DNA of 58,687 nucleotides from Bacteroidales bacterium (lineage in GTDB: Bacteria; Bacteroidota; Bacteroidia; Bacteroidales; F082), in assembly GCA_016285355.1 (NCBI GenBank), contig JAEEQP010000024.1:1-58687 (forward strand). Direction: 5' to 3'. The notes under the pieces were generated by a model. That model did no database searches and was not told the origin of the DNA. It saw only the letters and a program-made list of their open reading frames with translations. Shown here piece by piece: positions 36,901 through 45,670 of this stretch; the first letter of the stretch is position 1, and each line of letters starts with the position of its first letter. Position numbers and translations under genes: made by a program.

Positions 36901-37297
36901 CAAAGAGGGCAATCTCATCCAAACCGCAGCTGAAAACCGCGCTGCTTACGAGAGCTTCATCAGTGGTGACAAGTATCTGAGCACACACCGTGGCCAATAC
37001 GAGCAAAGAAACGCTATCCTTGCCCCATGGCTCAACAGAATCAACTTCCACCTCGGCCAAGAATTCAAGTTCAATATCCTCGGCAAGACTAACTCCATTG
37101 AAGTTGCCGCAGATGTGAAGAACATCCTCAACCTTATCAACAGCAAATGGAGCAACTATAATGCTTTGAGCAGCAACGTAATCCTCAATTACGACAAGAG
37201 CTCACAAACTTACACTTTCACCGAACCCACTTGGGAACCTTACGGCAACACCGCTTCCACTTGGTCGGCAGTGCTGAGCTTGCGTTACAAGTTCTAA
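33923..37297 (+). CDS. TonB-dependent receptor, Oar-like
   Basis: A 1124-residue outer-membrane receptor. Residues 1-20 are a signal peptide (MKKLFTFFVAMIASISLMAQ). Residues about 25-110 are a carboxypeptidase-regulatory-like domain (ISGKITDSNKASLPGATVVAT, ANGAYRLLNIRPGGPYTLEV). Residues about 150-260 are the plug (RNLNDVLSLTPQAA, VTVDGAAFNNAFGIGQNLP, GFTGSAINAITKSGTNDWH). The rest is a 22-strand-type barrel ending LSLRYKF. In Myxococcus the related Oar protein is needed for protease export, and other members import large molecules; the cargo here is unknown. It has its own promoter and terminator. It is a paralogue of the receptor at 39401. Confidence 0.88.
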   Translation: MKKLFTFFVAMIASISLMAQVTTSSISGKITDSNKASLPGATVVATHTPSGAQYYAVADANGAYRLLNIRPGGPYTLEVRMVGFQTVRQEGVTATLGETKILNVRMNEESIGLGEVTISAEAISNGMDSDRAGATTAINMEKVSTLPTVTRNLNDVLSLTPQAASNTSGLAIGGGNYRGSYVTVDGAAFNNAFGIGQNLPANGSPISLDALEAMTINITPFDVRQSGFTGSAINAITKSGTNDWHATVYDFFTNNDFKGYKVYDNEVNNTYSLSNTTGFSVGGPIVKDKLFFFVNGEYSLDDVAGSTNIARTDASQEFGNSVAYNRPLESQMDEIKSFLINKFNYDPGRYQNYSLSTPDYKALARLDWNINEKNSLALRFSYTHNYGSNSPSSSMKPLSGNDVKYTVNGVDYQFNRNSGGRQSAFAMPFESARYFQEQNFMTAAAELNTRVSNRANNMFRVTWSHQYEPRSYVGSFFPTVDIMSDDNSGQGFAGTDNTAILTTFGVDPFTYGNLRDVQTVVGTDEFSWSNGMHSFTSGLQYEWNRTKNGFMQGGAGWYLYNSWQDFVDDVENPENAAGPALYMITHPNNNSLTQEFPSFDYAQASAYFQDEMSLSEYFKLTAGLRLEMPFLNNPNNNFNKDFADVAAANPNSSFAGLSTSDLPSNSISIANFSPRLGFNWDILKDRSLILRGGSGLFTGRIPFVWIVSAMGNSNVLQYQYIANPSTGAAPIHFHNTIDGQLNELYAGNAFTQQDLAAPTGSTIISKDLKMPSAWKSSLGLDATLPGDIKGTVEGIYSYNFNEVYATTLGIKKDGEIQLPGEPDARETWISEGIKNKSGGKMNGYYLKNESNLHGYYYSVTAQLSKEFNNGLSLMGAYTYSNAKSLSDGAGDQISEFGTINNVNGANTPELGYANYVAPHRVLANISYNIKEGKNLATNIGLFYEGFNIGFMGYYSYSRVSYLMNDVSGTGASQLIYIPTKDQLQNMPFADVLDKEGNLIQTAAENRAAYESFISGDKYLSTHRGQYEQRNAILAPWLNRINFHLGQEFKFNILGKTNSIEVAADVKNILNLINSKWSNYNALSSNVILNYDKSSQTYTFTEPTWEPYGNTASTWSAVLSLRYKF

Positions 37298-37326
37298 ACC
37301 ATTGCGATAATATCGTAATACATCCC

Positions 37327-37357
37327 AAAAAAGCACCTCGATTCGGGGTGTTTTTTT
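37327..37357 (+). terminator. Intrinsic terminator after the first receptor gene
   Basis: cacctcg (37334-37340) and cggggtg (37344-37350) form a 7-bp stem (one G-T pair) with a 3-base loop, followed by seven T and preceded by six A. A nearly identical terminator follows the second receptor gene at 43317-43349. Confidence 0.85.
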
Positions 37358-37390
37358 GTACCCATATTCTTTACCAAATATCTTTTTTCT

Positions 37391-37398
37391 TATTTTTG
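37391..37398 (+). promoter_or_regulatory. Candidate -7 box (TATTTTTG) of the exported-protein/PEGA-receptor operon
   Basis: A perfect TAnnTTTG 34 bases after the preceding terminator and 63 bases before the ATG at 37462. The -33 element is weak. Confidence 0.5.
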
Positions 37399-37461
37399 CA
37401 CCAATAATTCTTCGTTATATTCTCTATATATAGAGAGTTTCACCTATAACCTATTCAAAAT

Positions 37462-39378
37462 ATGAAAAAGATAGCCATACCATTAGTTTTCCTATTAACT
37501 TTTCTATCTGCACTTTCCTCTGCCCAAGATTTGTCGCGCAACCGTGAAATCATGGAAAAAGTGATGTCATCAGACAAGTATTCTTTCGCCACAGGAACGT
37601 CCGACTCACTTAACACTGCCATTTCTTATGCCGTTTCACATTTGGCCGACCAAATCATGACTGATGTCAAAGTCTCATCTAAATCCGAAATCAAATCTCA
37701 AAACGAAAGCGGAGAATTGAACGAAACCGTCATATTCGAACAGGTTTCTGAAACATTTACCAATGTCAAACTATCAGATTACCAACAACTTGTCATAGAA
37801 AAACCTAATAAGAAAAATAAGGAGTATTTGGTTTTCGTCTACATCAGCAAGGATAAGATTAATGAAATAGTGAAAGAGATTGAGGAAAATGAAAAAGAAA
37901 TACAAATGGAAAATGTGAAAAAAGCCAATGAAGATGTAAAGTTCTACTATTCGGAAGGATGCAAGGCCATTAACGACATCAGAATAGGCGATGCATTGAA
38001 ATACTTGTATTGGAGTTATGTTATCAGTTTGGGAACAAATATCAGCATAGAACAAAATGGGAAAACCGAGCCAGCCACCAGACTTTTGGAAACCAAAATC
38101 GACAACCTATTGAACAATGTACAGATTACTCCCGTATCCTATGAAAAGGAACAGATCAACGACTTCCAAGAAAAATACAAGGTGATACTGAATATCGAAT
38201 ACAACAAGGATGGTATAATGCAAAAAGTCACCAATTTAGATTATGAGTATAACGATGGCAATACTTTTCAAAAAGGGCCGCGCGTGCGAGATGGGGTTGG
38301 AGTAGTCGATCTGCAATATCCCGATATGAATCAAATCCGCATCAAATGTACATATAAGTACGATCAAAATGAAACTCCACCAGACATCTACGAAACCATA
38401 AAGACTAAAGGACAGAAAAAGTTTTCGTCCGCCGTAAAAATCATCCCTATAACGGAATCTTTTAAAGAATGTGAGCCGACGGTTTCATATGAACAAGCCA
38501 ATACTTCCAACGAAAATGACATCACTGAAAACGAGACAACTATAGAAACGCCTACGGTTAAAACTCATGACCATGAGGAGATTAGCAAGAGAATCAACCT
38601 TGTGGAAACAGCTATTAGGAACAAAGATTACGAATCCGTTATCGACTATTTCACACCTGATGGGTATGACAGTTTCAAGAAACTTGTTCAATACGGTCAT
38701 GCCAGCATCATTGGCACACCCCAATACCGCTTTTTGGATTATGGCAATCTGACTTTGTGCCGCAGTATCACCATGCAATTCAAGTTCAGGAACAATAAGC
38801 AGTTCATTGAAAATATCACATTCCGTTTTAATCAGGATAACCTCATTGAATCTTTGGCCTTCACTTTGTCGGATGTGGCCGAAAGGGATATTTTGGGCAA
38901 GGGGAAATGGGAGCGTAATTCACGCCTCTTACTGATGACTTTCTTGGAGGACTATCAAACCGCATACGCCCTTGGAAGGATTGATTATTTGGAGCGTATC
39001 TTCTCTGAAAACGCCCTAATCATTACTGGTAACAAAGTAGAGAAAAAAGTTATGGCTGACAATGTCATCATCACAGAAAGTGTCAAATACGACACTTTGT
39101 CGAAAACACAATACATGGAGAGATTGAAACGGCATTTCAGAACCAAGGAATACATCAATTTGAACTTCACCGACACTGATTTCAAGAGAGCCTCGGATGG
39201 TGATGAATTCTATGGCATACGCGTCAGGCAGGAATATTTCTCCAATACTTATGGGGATGTCGGATACCTTTTCCTGCTAGTGGACTTGCGCTTCGAAGAG
39301 CCTATCATCCATATCAGAGCCTGGCAAAACGACAAACTCCCTTTGGAAGCACTGTTTGGTATGTCTGATGTATATTGA
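37462..39378 (+). CDS. Exported protein with LPP20-like and NTF2-like regions
   Basis: A 638-residue protein with a signal peptide (MKKIAIPLVFLLTFLSALSSAQ). Residues about 30-130 (SFATGTSDSLNTAISYAVSHLADQI...YLVFVYISKDKI) resemble the LPP20/FlgT-type domain. Residues about 165-340 are a weakly conserved beta-rich part. The C-terminal 270 residues contain what look like two NTF2-like units (ISKRINLVETAIRNKDYESVIDYFTPDGYDSF; FLEDYQTAYALGRIDYLERIFSENALIITG), closing with RVRQEYFSNTYGDVGYLFLLVDLRFEEPIIHIRAWQ. Domain calls are by eye. It is AT-rich relative to the receptor upstream and ends 22 bases before the PEGA-receptor gene, with which it forms an operon. Confidence 0.7.
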   Translation: MKKIAIPLVFLLTFLSALSSAQDLSRNREIMEKVMSSDKYSFATGTSDSLNTAISYAVSHLADQIMTDVKVSSKSEIKSQNESGELNETVIFEQVSETFTNVKLSDYQQLVIEKPNKKNKEYLVFVYISKDKINEIVKEIEENEKEIQMENVKKANEDVKFYYSEGCKAINDIRIGDALKYLYWSYVISLGTNISIEQNGKTEPATRLLETKIDNLLNNVQITPVSYEKEQINDFQEKYKVILNIEYNKDGIMQKVTNLDYEYNDGNTFQKGPRVRDGVGVVDLQYPDMNQIRIKCTYKYDQNETPPDIYETIKTKGQKKFSSAVKIIPITESFKECEPTVSYEQANTSNENDITENETTIETPTVKTHDHEEISKRINLVETAIRNKDYESVIDYFTPDGYDSFKKLVQYGHASIIGTPQYRFLDYGNLTLCRSITMQFKFRNNKQFIENITFRFNQDNLIESLAFTLSDVAERDILGKGKWERNSRLLLMTFLEDYQTAYALGRIDYLERIFSENALIITGNKVEKKVMADNVIITESVKYDTLSKTQYMERLKRHFRTKEYINLNFTDTDFKRASDGDEFYGIRVRQEYFSNTYGDVGYLFLLVDLRFEEPIIHIRAWQNDKLPLEALFGMSDVY

Positions 39379-39400
39379 AAACCATTCTTAAATTAAAAAT

Positions 39401-42400
39401 ATGATGAAAAGACTACTTCTTTCGTTCTTTTTCTTTTCCTTATTCTTCCTTGCAAAAGCACAAGACTATAAAATCATCAGTGTGGAAGAACTCCCCATGG
39501 ACATGTCGGCTGCAAAATACCAAAAGACGGACGACGACGATAGGAAATGTGCTTTGTTCAGAATCGCCACACAGAATATTTCCACAGAAATGAAGGAAGA
39601 ATTTCACTTTGAATCAGATTGGGGTGCACAAATCGTAGCACACATCATTGTTGACGGCGAAATTTGGGTATGGACATCTCCTGGTATTAAAACATTGAAA
39701 ATCAGCCATAAGACATGGGGAAAAACAGAATTGGCCTTAACCACTAAATTGCCCAAAGTGGAATCCTTACGCACATACAAGATTGTAATTGAAGGCACTA
39801 TCATGCCACATTTTACTAGTACCCTGCATTTGTCTTCTATTCCAGATAGTGCACAATTGTATATTAACGGCGGCTTTGTTGGGACAACACCCTATGAAAC
39901 AGCGTTGCCTTTTGGAAGCTATCAATATGAGTTGAAAAAGGCCAATTACTATAATTTATCAAGAACTGTTTTCTTAGACAAAACATACAAGGAAATCACG
40001 GAGAAATTGATTCCGATATGTGGCAAACTGGAATTGGCCTCAAAACCAGAAAGTGCTTCTGTGCATATTGATGGAGTTTATCATGGCATTTCCCCCATTA
40101 CTCTCGATTCAATAATTATCGGCCACCACAATATTAAATTAGAAAAAGAAGGATATGAAGCTACCGATTTAGATATTGTGATAGAGGCAGGAAAAACCAA
40201 CAAACAAAATATCAAGCTGAAAGAGATTCCATCTACAACTATACCGTATACCTTAAATAAAAACAAAAACGAAAACAAAATAGTTAAAACTGCAACTGTC
40301 TATTCTACTGTTAACGCAACAGAAGAGCATATACAAACAATAGAAAAAGACTTGATCAATTCTATACCAACCGTCACCCACAGCATCACTGATGTAATCA
40401 AGGTATCACCCTACGCCAATGGTTTGAGCATAGCAGGTAGCGACGGCCGTTCCACCAACTTCACTGTTGATGGTGGTACCAACATTAACAACAACTTCGG
40501 TTTAAGCAGCAACCTTCCTGGTGGTGGCACCCCCATTTCAGTGGACGCTATCGAAGAAGTTCAAGTCGTGGTTGCTCCTTTTGATGTCCGTCAGTCCAAC
40601 TTCGTCGGTGGCGGCATCAACGCTATTACCAAGTCTGGTACCAACCAATTCCACGGTTCGGCATACACCTATTACAGCAACCAGACTTTCCGAGGCAACG
40701 AACTGATGGGCGAAGACCTTGGCGAACGCCCTGAAGAAAGTCGATTCACATACGGTGCTACTGTTGGTGGCCCCATCGTGAAAGACAAGTTGTTCTTCTT
40801 CCTCAACGCTGAAAGGACAGAAGAGCCTTCAGAAGTCATCCAATACCGTCCTGGTGATGGCGACACTGAACTCCTCGACCAAATCTATAACAAATTGGTC
40901 AACGACTACGGCTACAATCCGGGTTCCTACAACGAGTATCCTGGCGGTAACAACAACCTGAAACTCTTGGCTCGTATTGACTGGAACATCAACGACAACA
41001 ACAAATTGATGTTCCGTTTCAACAATACCGCCAACACCAAATGGAATGCTCCGAACGGTAACTCATGCGACGATAACTTCCGCAACAGAGCCTACAACCG
41101 TTCAAGTGCCGTCTCCTTCCCCTTCTCGTACAACATGTACTCCATGCGCAACAATGTGATGTCATTTGCCACTGAATTGAACAGCCGCTTCTCCACTCAA
41201 GTGAGCAACCAGTTCGTCTTCACTTACACCGACATCAACGACCAGCGCGGTTCCAACTCAGACATCTTCCCGCACATCGACATCATGAGCGGTTACGAAG
41301 ATTTCCAAGCCACTGGTAACTTCATTCCTTTCACCAGCTTCGGTTATGAACTCTTCAGCTATAACAACGGTGTGAAGAACAAGGTATTCAATGCCACCGA
41401 TAACGTGACCATTTATAGTGGTAACCACAAGATCACTGCCGGTCTCAACTGGGAACGCCAAACTGCAAGTAACTCCTACATGCGTAACGGTACCGGTTAC
41501 TATCGTTTCGCCAGCGCTGAAGACTTCCTGAACGGTGCCCTTCCGTTAAGCTTCGCCCTCACGGCTGGTAACAATGGTGAGGAGAACCCTCGCGGCGAAA
41601 TCACCTATAACCAATTCGGTGCCTACGTTCAAGACGAATGGAACATTACCGACAATTTCAAGCTGAAATTCGGCATCCGTGGTGACGGCATTTTCTTCGA
41701 TGACTCAAAGCTGATGACCAACGATGCCATCCTTGAATACAACATGGGCGGCAGAGTCGTCAACACCGGCAGATGGCCCACCAACCGTGTTCAGGTTTCA
41801 CCTCGTCTCGGCTTCAACTGGGAAGCCGCTAAGGGACTCACCATCCGTGGTGGTAGCGGTCTCTTCCAAGGCCGTCTGCCTCTGGTATTCTTCACCAACA
41901 TGCCCCAAAACTCCGGCATGATCCAATCCAGCTGGAACAAGAACGGATTCAGCGGTAGCATCGCCCAAGACTCCATCAACGGCTATTATGTCAGCTATAC
42001 CGACGCGACCCTGAATAACTTGCAAGCCTTAGTGAAACCCGATGGCACCTACATCACCGATGTCAACGAGATGATCACTGCCCTTGGCCTCAACACCACC
42101 GTGACTCCTGAAGACGGTCAACTCACTGGCGACATCAACGGTGTCGATCCTGAATTCAGAATGCCTCAAATCTGGAAGTCAATGCTCGGTATCGACTGGA
42201 CTGTTCCGGTTTCGTTCCCCTTGACCTTCACTGTGGAAGGTATGTTCAACAAGACCCTCTGGGGTGTCCGCCTGGTTGACTGGAACCTCAAGTACGACAT
42301 GATTGCCAACGCCGGCGACGATGTCCGTTTCAACGGTCCCGACAAGCGCGTCAACTATCGTCTCCTCGTGGATGAAGAAGGCAACTCGAACTACACCTAC

Positions 42401-43264
42401 GGTTCACACAGCGCATACGTTTTGACCAACTCAAAGGAAGGCTACGGCTACACCATCAACGCTGCTGTCAGCACTACCCCCTTCAAGAACTTCAACCTCA
42501 ATGCTGCTTACACCCACACTGAAAGCAAGGAAGTCTCCGGCATGCCTGGCAGTGCCGCCACTTCGGCCTACTCCAACCTCTACAGTGTTGACGGTCCCAC
42601 CTTCGTCGGTATCCAACGCAGCCAATATGTCATTCCTAACAAGGTCACCGCTTCTGTCTGCTATATGTTACCAGTCTATTTATTCCCTAATTTCTTTGAT
42701 GGCGACGGCATCAGAATCAACCTGTTCTACACTGGTTACTCAGCCGGTGCTTACAGCTATGTCTACTCCAATGACATGAACGGTGACGGAATGGCCTCTG
42801 ACCTCATGTACATTCCTAATGATGTCAACGAACTCAAGTGGGTCAGCGAGGATGACATGAATGCCTTCAAGACCTTCATGGACAACGATGCATATATGAG
42901 CGAGCACAAGGGACAATATGCCGAAGCTTACGCCGGCCGTTCACCTTGGAGACACATCCTCGATGCTCGTATTTCCAAGACCTTCAAGAAGACCTTCGGC
43001 AAGACCACACATTGTTTCGAGCTCAGCGTCAACGCCGGCAACCTGCTCAACATGTTCAATTCTTCATGGGGCCTCTACAAGTATACCTGCTACGGCAGCT
43101 ACGAGGTTGTCAATCCTCTGAAGGTTGACCACTTCGAGGAAAACACTCCTGTGTTCTCGATGAACAAGGTCGATGGTGAATATCCTACCGAAACCTTCAC
43201 CAACACCCACATCAACACCAACCAATGCTGGTCACTGATGTTCGGTCTGAAGTATAGCTTCTAA
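39401..43264 (+). CDS. PEGA-domain TonB-dependent receptor fusion (Oar-like barrel)
   Basis: A 1287-residue protein. Residues 1-21 are a signal peptide; 22-135 a domain seen in Bacteroidales PEGA proteins (ISVEELPMDMSA, GEIWVWTSPGIKTLKISHKTWG); about 140-205 PEGA 1 (IPDSAQLYINGGFVGTTPYE); about 208-275 PEGA 2 (KPESASVHIDGVYHGISPIT); and 280-300 an Asn/Lys-rich linker. The plug covers about 315-430 (THSITDVIKVSPYANGLSIA, NFTVDGGTNINNNFG, GGGINAITKSGTNQFHGSAY), then the barrel ending FGLKYSF. The regulatory-like domain of the paralogue at 33923 is replaced by PEGA domains, which usually bind surface layers or peptidoglycan. A composition shift occurs near 40370, at the junction. It is co-transcribed with the upstream exported protein. 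Confidence 0.85.
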   Translation: MMKRLLLSFFFFSLFFLAKAQDYKIISVEELPMDMSAAKYQKTDDDDRKCALFRIATQNISTEMKEEFHFESDWGAQIVAHIIVDGEIWVWTSPGIKTLKISHKTWGKTELALTTKLPKVESLRTYKIVIEGTIMPHFTSTLHLSSIPDSAQLYINGGFVGTTPYETALPFGSYQYELKKANYYNLSRTVFLDKTYKEITEKLIPICGKLELASKPESASVHIDGVYHGISPITLDSIIIGHHNIKLEKEGYEATDLDIVIEAGKTNKQNIKLKEIPSTTIPYTLNKNKNENKIVKTATVYSTVNATEEHIQTIEKDLINSIPTVTHSITDVIKVSPYANGLSIAGSDGRSTNFTVDGGTNINNNFGLSSNLPGGGTPISVDAIEEVQVVVAPFDVRQSNFVGGGINAITKSGTNQFHGSAYTYYSNQTFRGNELMGEDLGERPEESRFTYGATVGGPIVKDKLFFFLNAERTEEPSEVIQYRPGDGDTELLDQIYNKLVNDYGYNPGSYNEYPGGNNNLKLLARIDWNINDNNKLMFRFNNTANTKWNAPNGNSCDDNFRNRAYNRSSAVSFPFSYNMYSMRNNVMSFATELNSRFSTQVSNQFVFTYTDINDQRGSNSDIFPHIDIMSGYEDFQATGNFIPFTSFGYELFSYNNGVKNKVFNATDNVTIYSGNHKITAGLNWERQTASNSYMRNGTGYYRFASAEDFLNGALPLSFALTAGNNGEENPRGEITYNQFGAYVQDEWNITDNFKLKFGIRGDGIFFDDSKLMTNDAILEYNMGGRVVNTGRWPTNRVQVSPRLGFNWEAAKGLTIRGGSGLFQGRLPLVFFTNMPQNSGMIQSSWNKNGFSGSIAQDSINGYYVSYTDATLNNLQALVKPDGTYITDVNEMITALGLNTTVTPEDGQLTGDINGVDPEFRMPQIWKSMLGIDWTVPVSFPLTFTVEGMFNKTLWGVRLVDWNLKYDMIANAGDDVRFNGPDKRVNYRLLVDEEGNSNYTYGSHSAYVLTNSKEGYGYTINAAVSTTPFKNFNLNAAYTHTESKEVSGMPGSAATSAYSNLYSVDGPTFVGIQRSQYVIPNKVTASVCYMLPVYLFPNFFDGDGIRINLFYTGYSAGAYSYVYSNDMNGDGMASDLMYIPNDVNELKWVSEDDMNAFKTFMDNDAYMSEHKGQYAEAYAGRSPWRHILDARISKTFKKTFGKTTHCFELSVNAGNLLNMFNSSWGLYKYTCYGSYEVVNPLKVDHFEENTPVFSMNKVDGEYPTETFTNTHINTNQCWSLMFGLKYSF

Positions 43265-43274
43265 TCCATGCGTT

Positions 43275-43304
43275 TGTAGAGACGGTGCATGCACGGTCTC
43301 TACA
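43275..43304. repeat. Palindromic intergenic repeat, family A (variant)
   Basis: tgtagagac (43275-43283) and gtctctaca (43296-43304) flank the palindromic centre gtgcatgcac. The outer arms match the outer arms of the element at 2416, but the centre differs. It lies 10 bases after the receptor stop. Confidence 0.65.
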
Positions 43305-43316
43305 GCCATAGGGCAC

Positions 43317-43349
43317 AAAAAAAGCACCTCGGTTTCGGGGTGCTTTTTT
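43317..43349. terminator. Bidirectional terminator between the PEGA-receptor and DUF349 genes
   Basis: aaagcacctcg (43321-43331) and cggggtgcttt (43336-43346), an 11-bp stem with a 4-base loop, has an A-run on the left and a T-run on the right, so it can act for both convergent genes. Confidence 0.85.
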
Positions 43350-43370
43350 GTTGATGTCAATTGCTTTGGA

Positions 43371-45359
43371 TTATTCCTCAGCAATCTTCAGCTTCTCTTC
43401 AAGAACCTTCAGGTCTTCCTTGGCCTTGTTGATTTTCTTCTCATACTCGGCACGCATCAGTTCTGAGTTCTTGCTGTTGGAGAAAAAGCCGATGTTGTTC
43501 TCCATAGCTGCAATCTCGTCGCGGAGTTTCTGGATGCGGGTCTGCAACGTGTTGCGCTCACGGCGCACCTTATCGTTGGCATTCGGATCGTCTTTCCACG
43601 TTTCCATCATCTCGCGGAAGTCGTTGGTCGAAGCTTCGTTCTGGTTCTTGCGCATCGTGTCGAAGAGGCCGTCGATGAGTTCACGGTACTCCTTATTAAT
43701 ACTATCCTTGTGCTTCATCGGGACGAAACCGATTTCAATCCAACGTTTCTGGAACGCCTTGATGGCATCCATGTTCTCGTTGCGGCTTGAGGTGAGTTCG
43801 AAAGCCTTAATCTCATCCAACAAAGCTTTCTTGGCAGTAAGGTTGGCTTCCTCCTCCGTGCGGCGACCACTGAAATGCTCATTCTTACGGTTGAAGAACG
43901 TGTCGCAGGCAGCGCGGAAACGTTTCCAAATCTTGTCGGCATGACGCTTCGGCACAGGACCGATGGTCTTCCATTCCTCTTGCAGCTTCTTAATTTGCTC
44001 GGTGGCAGTCTTCCACTCCGTGGAATCCATCAGACCTTCAGCCTCGATGCAGAGTTGGGTCTTGCGTTCCAAATTCTCGGTCTGACGGTCCTTCAGGGTA
44101 GCGAAGAAGGCTTTCTTCATGGCAAAGAAGGTATCCATGGTGCCACGGAAACGCTGCCAAATCTCTTCGTTGTCTTTTTTGCCGGCAGGGCCAACGGTCT
44201 TCCAAACATCAAAGATTTCTGAAAGCTCGGTTGATTTTTTCTGCCAAGCGTTCACGCTCTGATAATTCTCGGCCACAAGCTCTTCAGCCTTGTCGCACAA
44301 GGCTTTCTTGGTCTCCAAATTAGCCGTCTGCTCTTCCTCAATCTTGGAGTAATGCTCACGGCGGATTTGGTTAATCTTGTCGGTAGCTGCCTTGAAACGT
44401 TCCCAAATCTCGTCTTTCTTGTCTTGCGGCACAGGACCGACTTCCTTCCAATCCTCATGCAACTTTTGCAATGCCTTGAATGCCTTGGTGATGGACTTCT
44501 CATCCAACAGTTCCTCAGCTTTCTCGCAGAGGTCAATCTTGGCATCGAGGTTCTTCTTCATGTCGAGGTCACGGAGTTCGCGGCCAATTCTGACTTTGTC
44601 AAAGAACTTCTCAACGAGGAAGTGATAGTTGTTCCAAAGGTTGGAGTTTTCGGCAGCAGGCACAGAGCCGATTTCCTTCCAGCGGTCTTGCAGGGCACGG
44701 AAGTCATCGTAGGTCTTCTTCAACGTCTCGTCGGAAGCGATGATTTCCTTCAACTCATCCAGAATGGCTTGTTTCTTGGCCAGATTCTCCACCTTCTGTT
44801 TCTCAAGGTCTTCGTTCTGCTTGGCGCGATTGGCCTTGAAGATGCCGAAAGCAGCATTGAAACGCTGCTCGATGGGGTCTTCCACGTGCTGGTAGCTCTC
44901 AGCCTCGCCACCGCCTTTGAGGAATTGGTCAAGCTCGTTGTCCATATCCTCCTTGTTCAACTTATTGAAATGGAGACGAATGGCGGAAACCTTGTCCTTG
45001 ATGTTCTGAATCTCAGTGTCTTGCACGAGTTCCTCAAGCATCTCCACCAGTTGCAGTTTATTGAGACCCTCAAGCTCGACATTGTCTTCCTCCAGCTCTT
45101 CTTCATCAACTTCAGGCACATTCTCCATTTCGGGAATCACCTCATCAGTTGCAGGTGCAACCTCTGCTTTCTCCTCAGCCATCAAAGTATGCACATCGAT
45201 TCTGACTTTAGCTGGCAGAATGCTGGGCTGGATCAGCTTGACAATCTTCTTTTTCTCGTTCGCGTCAATGGCCTTCTTTTGAGCTTTCGACGTAATTTGT
45301 TCATTCTCAACTCCTTCGTTAACGACGGAATTTTGATTTAGTTGTTCGTTGTTTTCCAT
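43371..45359 (-). CDS. DUF349 domain repeat protein
   Basis: The start is placed at the ATG at 45357-45359 (MENNEQLNQNSVV), giving 662 residues; the longer open frame to 45464 runs across the promoter. An acidic N-terminal part (residues about 60-130) is followed by at least six coiled-coil DUF349 units of about 70 residues, each with a W...G.VP....ELW..F....D.FF core (WKEIGSVPAAENSNLWNNYH, WKEVGPVPQDKKDEIWERFK, WKTIGPVPKRHADKIWKRFR). A charged coiled coil ends the protein. DUF349 proteins are widespread in Bacteroidetes and their molecular role is not established. The minus-strand TATATTTG at 45421-45428 is its likely -7 box. Confidence 0.88.
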   Translation of the reverse strand: MENNEQLNQNSVVNEGVENEQITSKAQKKAIDANEKKKIVKLIQPSILPAKVRIDVHTLMAEEKAEVAPATDEVIPEMENVPEVDEEELEEDNVELEGLNKLQLVEMLEELVQDTEIQNIKDKVSAIRLHFNKLNKEDMDNELDQFLKGGGEAESYQHVEDPIEQRFNAAFGIFKANRAKQNEDLEKQKVENLAKKQAILDELKEIIASDETLKKTYDDFRALQDRWKEIGSVPAAENSNLWNNYHFLVEKFFDKVRIGRELRDLDMKKNLDAKIDLCEKAEELLDEKSITKAFKALQKLHEDWKEVGPVPQDKKDEIWERFKAATDKINQIRREHYSKIEEEQTANLETKKALCDKAEELVAENYQSVNAWQKKSTELSEIFDVWKTVGPAGKKDNEEIWQRFRGTMDTFFAMKKAFFATLKDRQTENLERKTQLCIEAEGLMDSTEWKTATEQIKKLQEEWKTIGPVPKRHADKIWKRFRAACDTFFNRKNEHFSGRRTEEEANLTAKKALLDEIKAFELTSSRNENMDAIKAFQKRWIEIGFVPMKHKDSINKEYRELIDGLFDTMRKNQNEASTNDFREMMETWKDDPNANDKVRRERNTLQTRIQKLRDEIAAMENNIGFFSNSKNSELMRAEYEKKINKAKEDLKVLEEKLKIAEE

Positions 45360-45620
45360 ATCAATAAGTTTTAGAATAATCACGGCATCATGCCTGATTG
45401 TGGTTGTACAAATAAGCCTGCAAATATAGGAAATCTTTTTATTCGTTGACACGAAGTAGGTCAATTATTTGTAAACCAAAAAGATTTTTTTCTGAAATTG
45501 GTTTTTCCCGAACAAAATCGCCGAAATACGACAAATCCAGACATGCCAAAAAAAACGATACATTATCTTCTTGAAATTCAACTGATAAGAAGAATATTTG
45601 AAAAAAAGTGACAAAAAACG

Positions 45621-45651
45621 CTTGCAGGTAACGGAAAAAAGTCTACTTTTG
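45621..45651 (+). promoter_or_regulatory. tRNA-Ser promoter
   Basis: CTTG (45621-45624), 19 bases, TACTTTTG (45644-45651): an almost perfect Bacteroidota promoter ending 20 bases before the first base of tRNA-Ser. Confidence 0.75.
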
Positions 45652-45670
45652 CACCGCAATTCAACGCCGA

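Noticed and set aside
44352..45341. A 329-codon plus-strand open frame
   Set aside because: Antisense shadow of the DUF349 gene; its Leu/Val-rich translation mirrors the Glu/Lys-rich coiled coils of the real protein.
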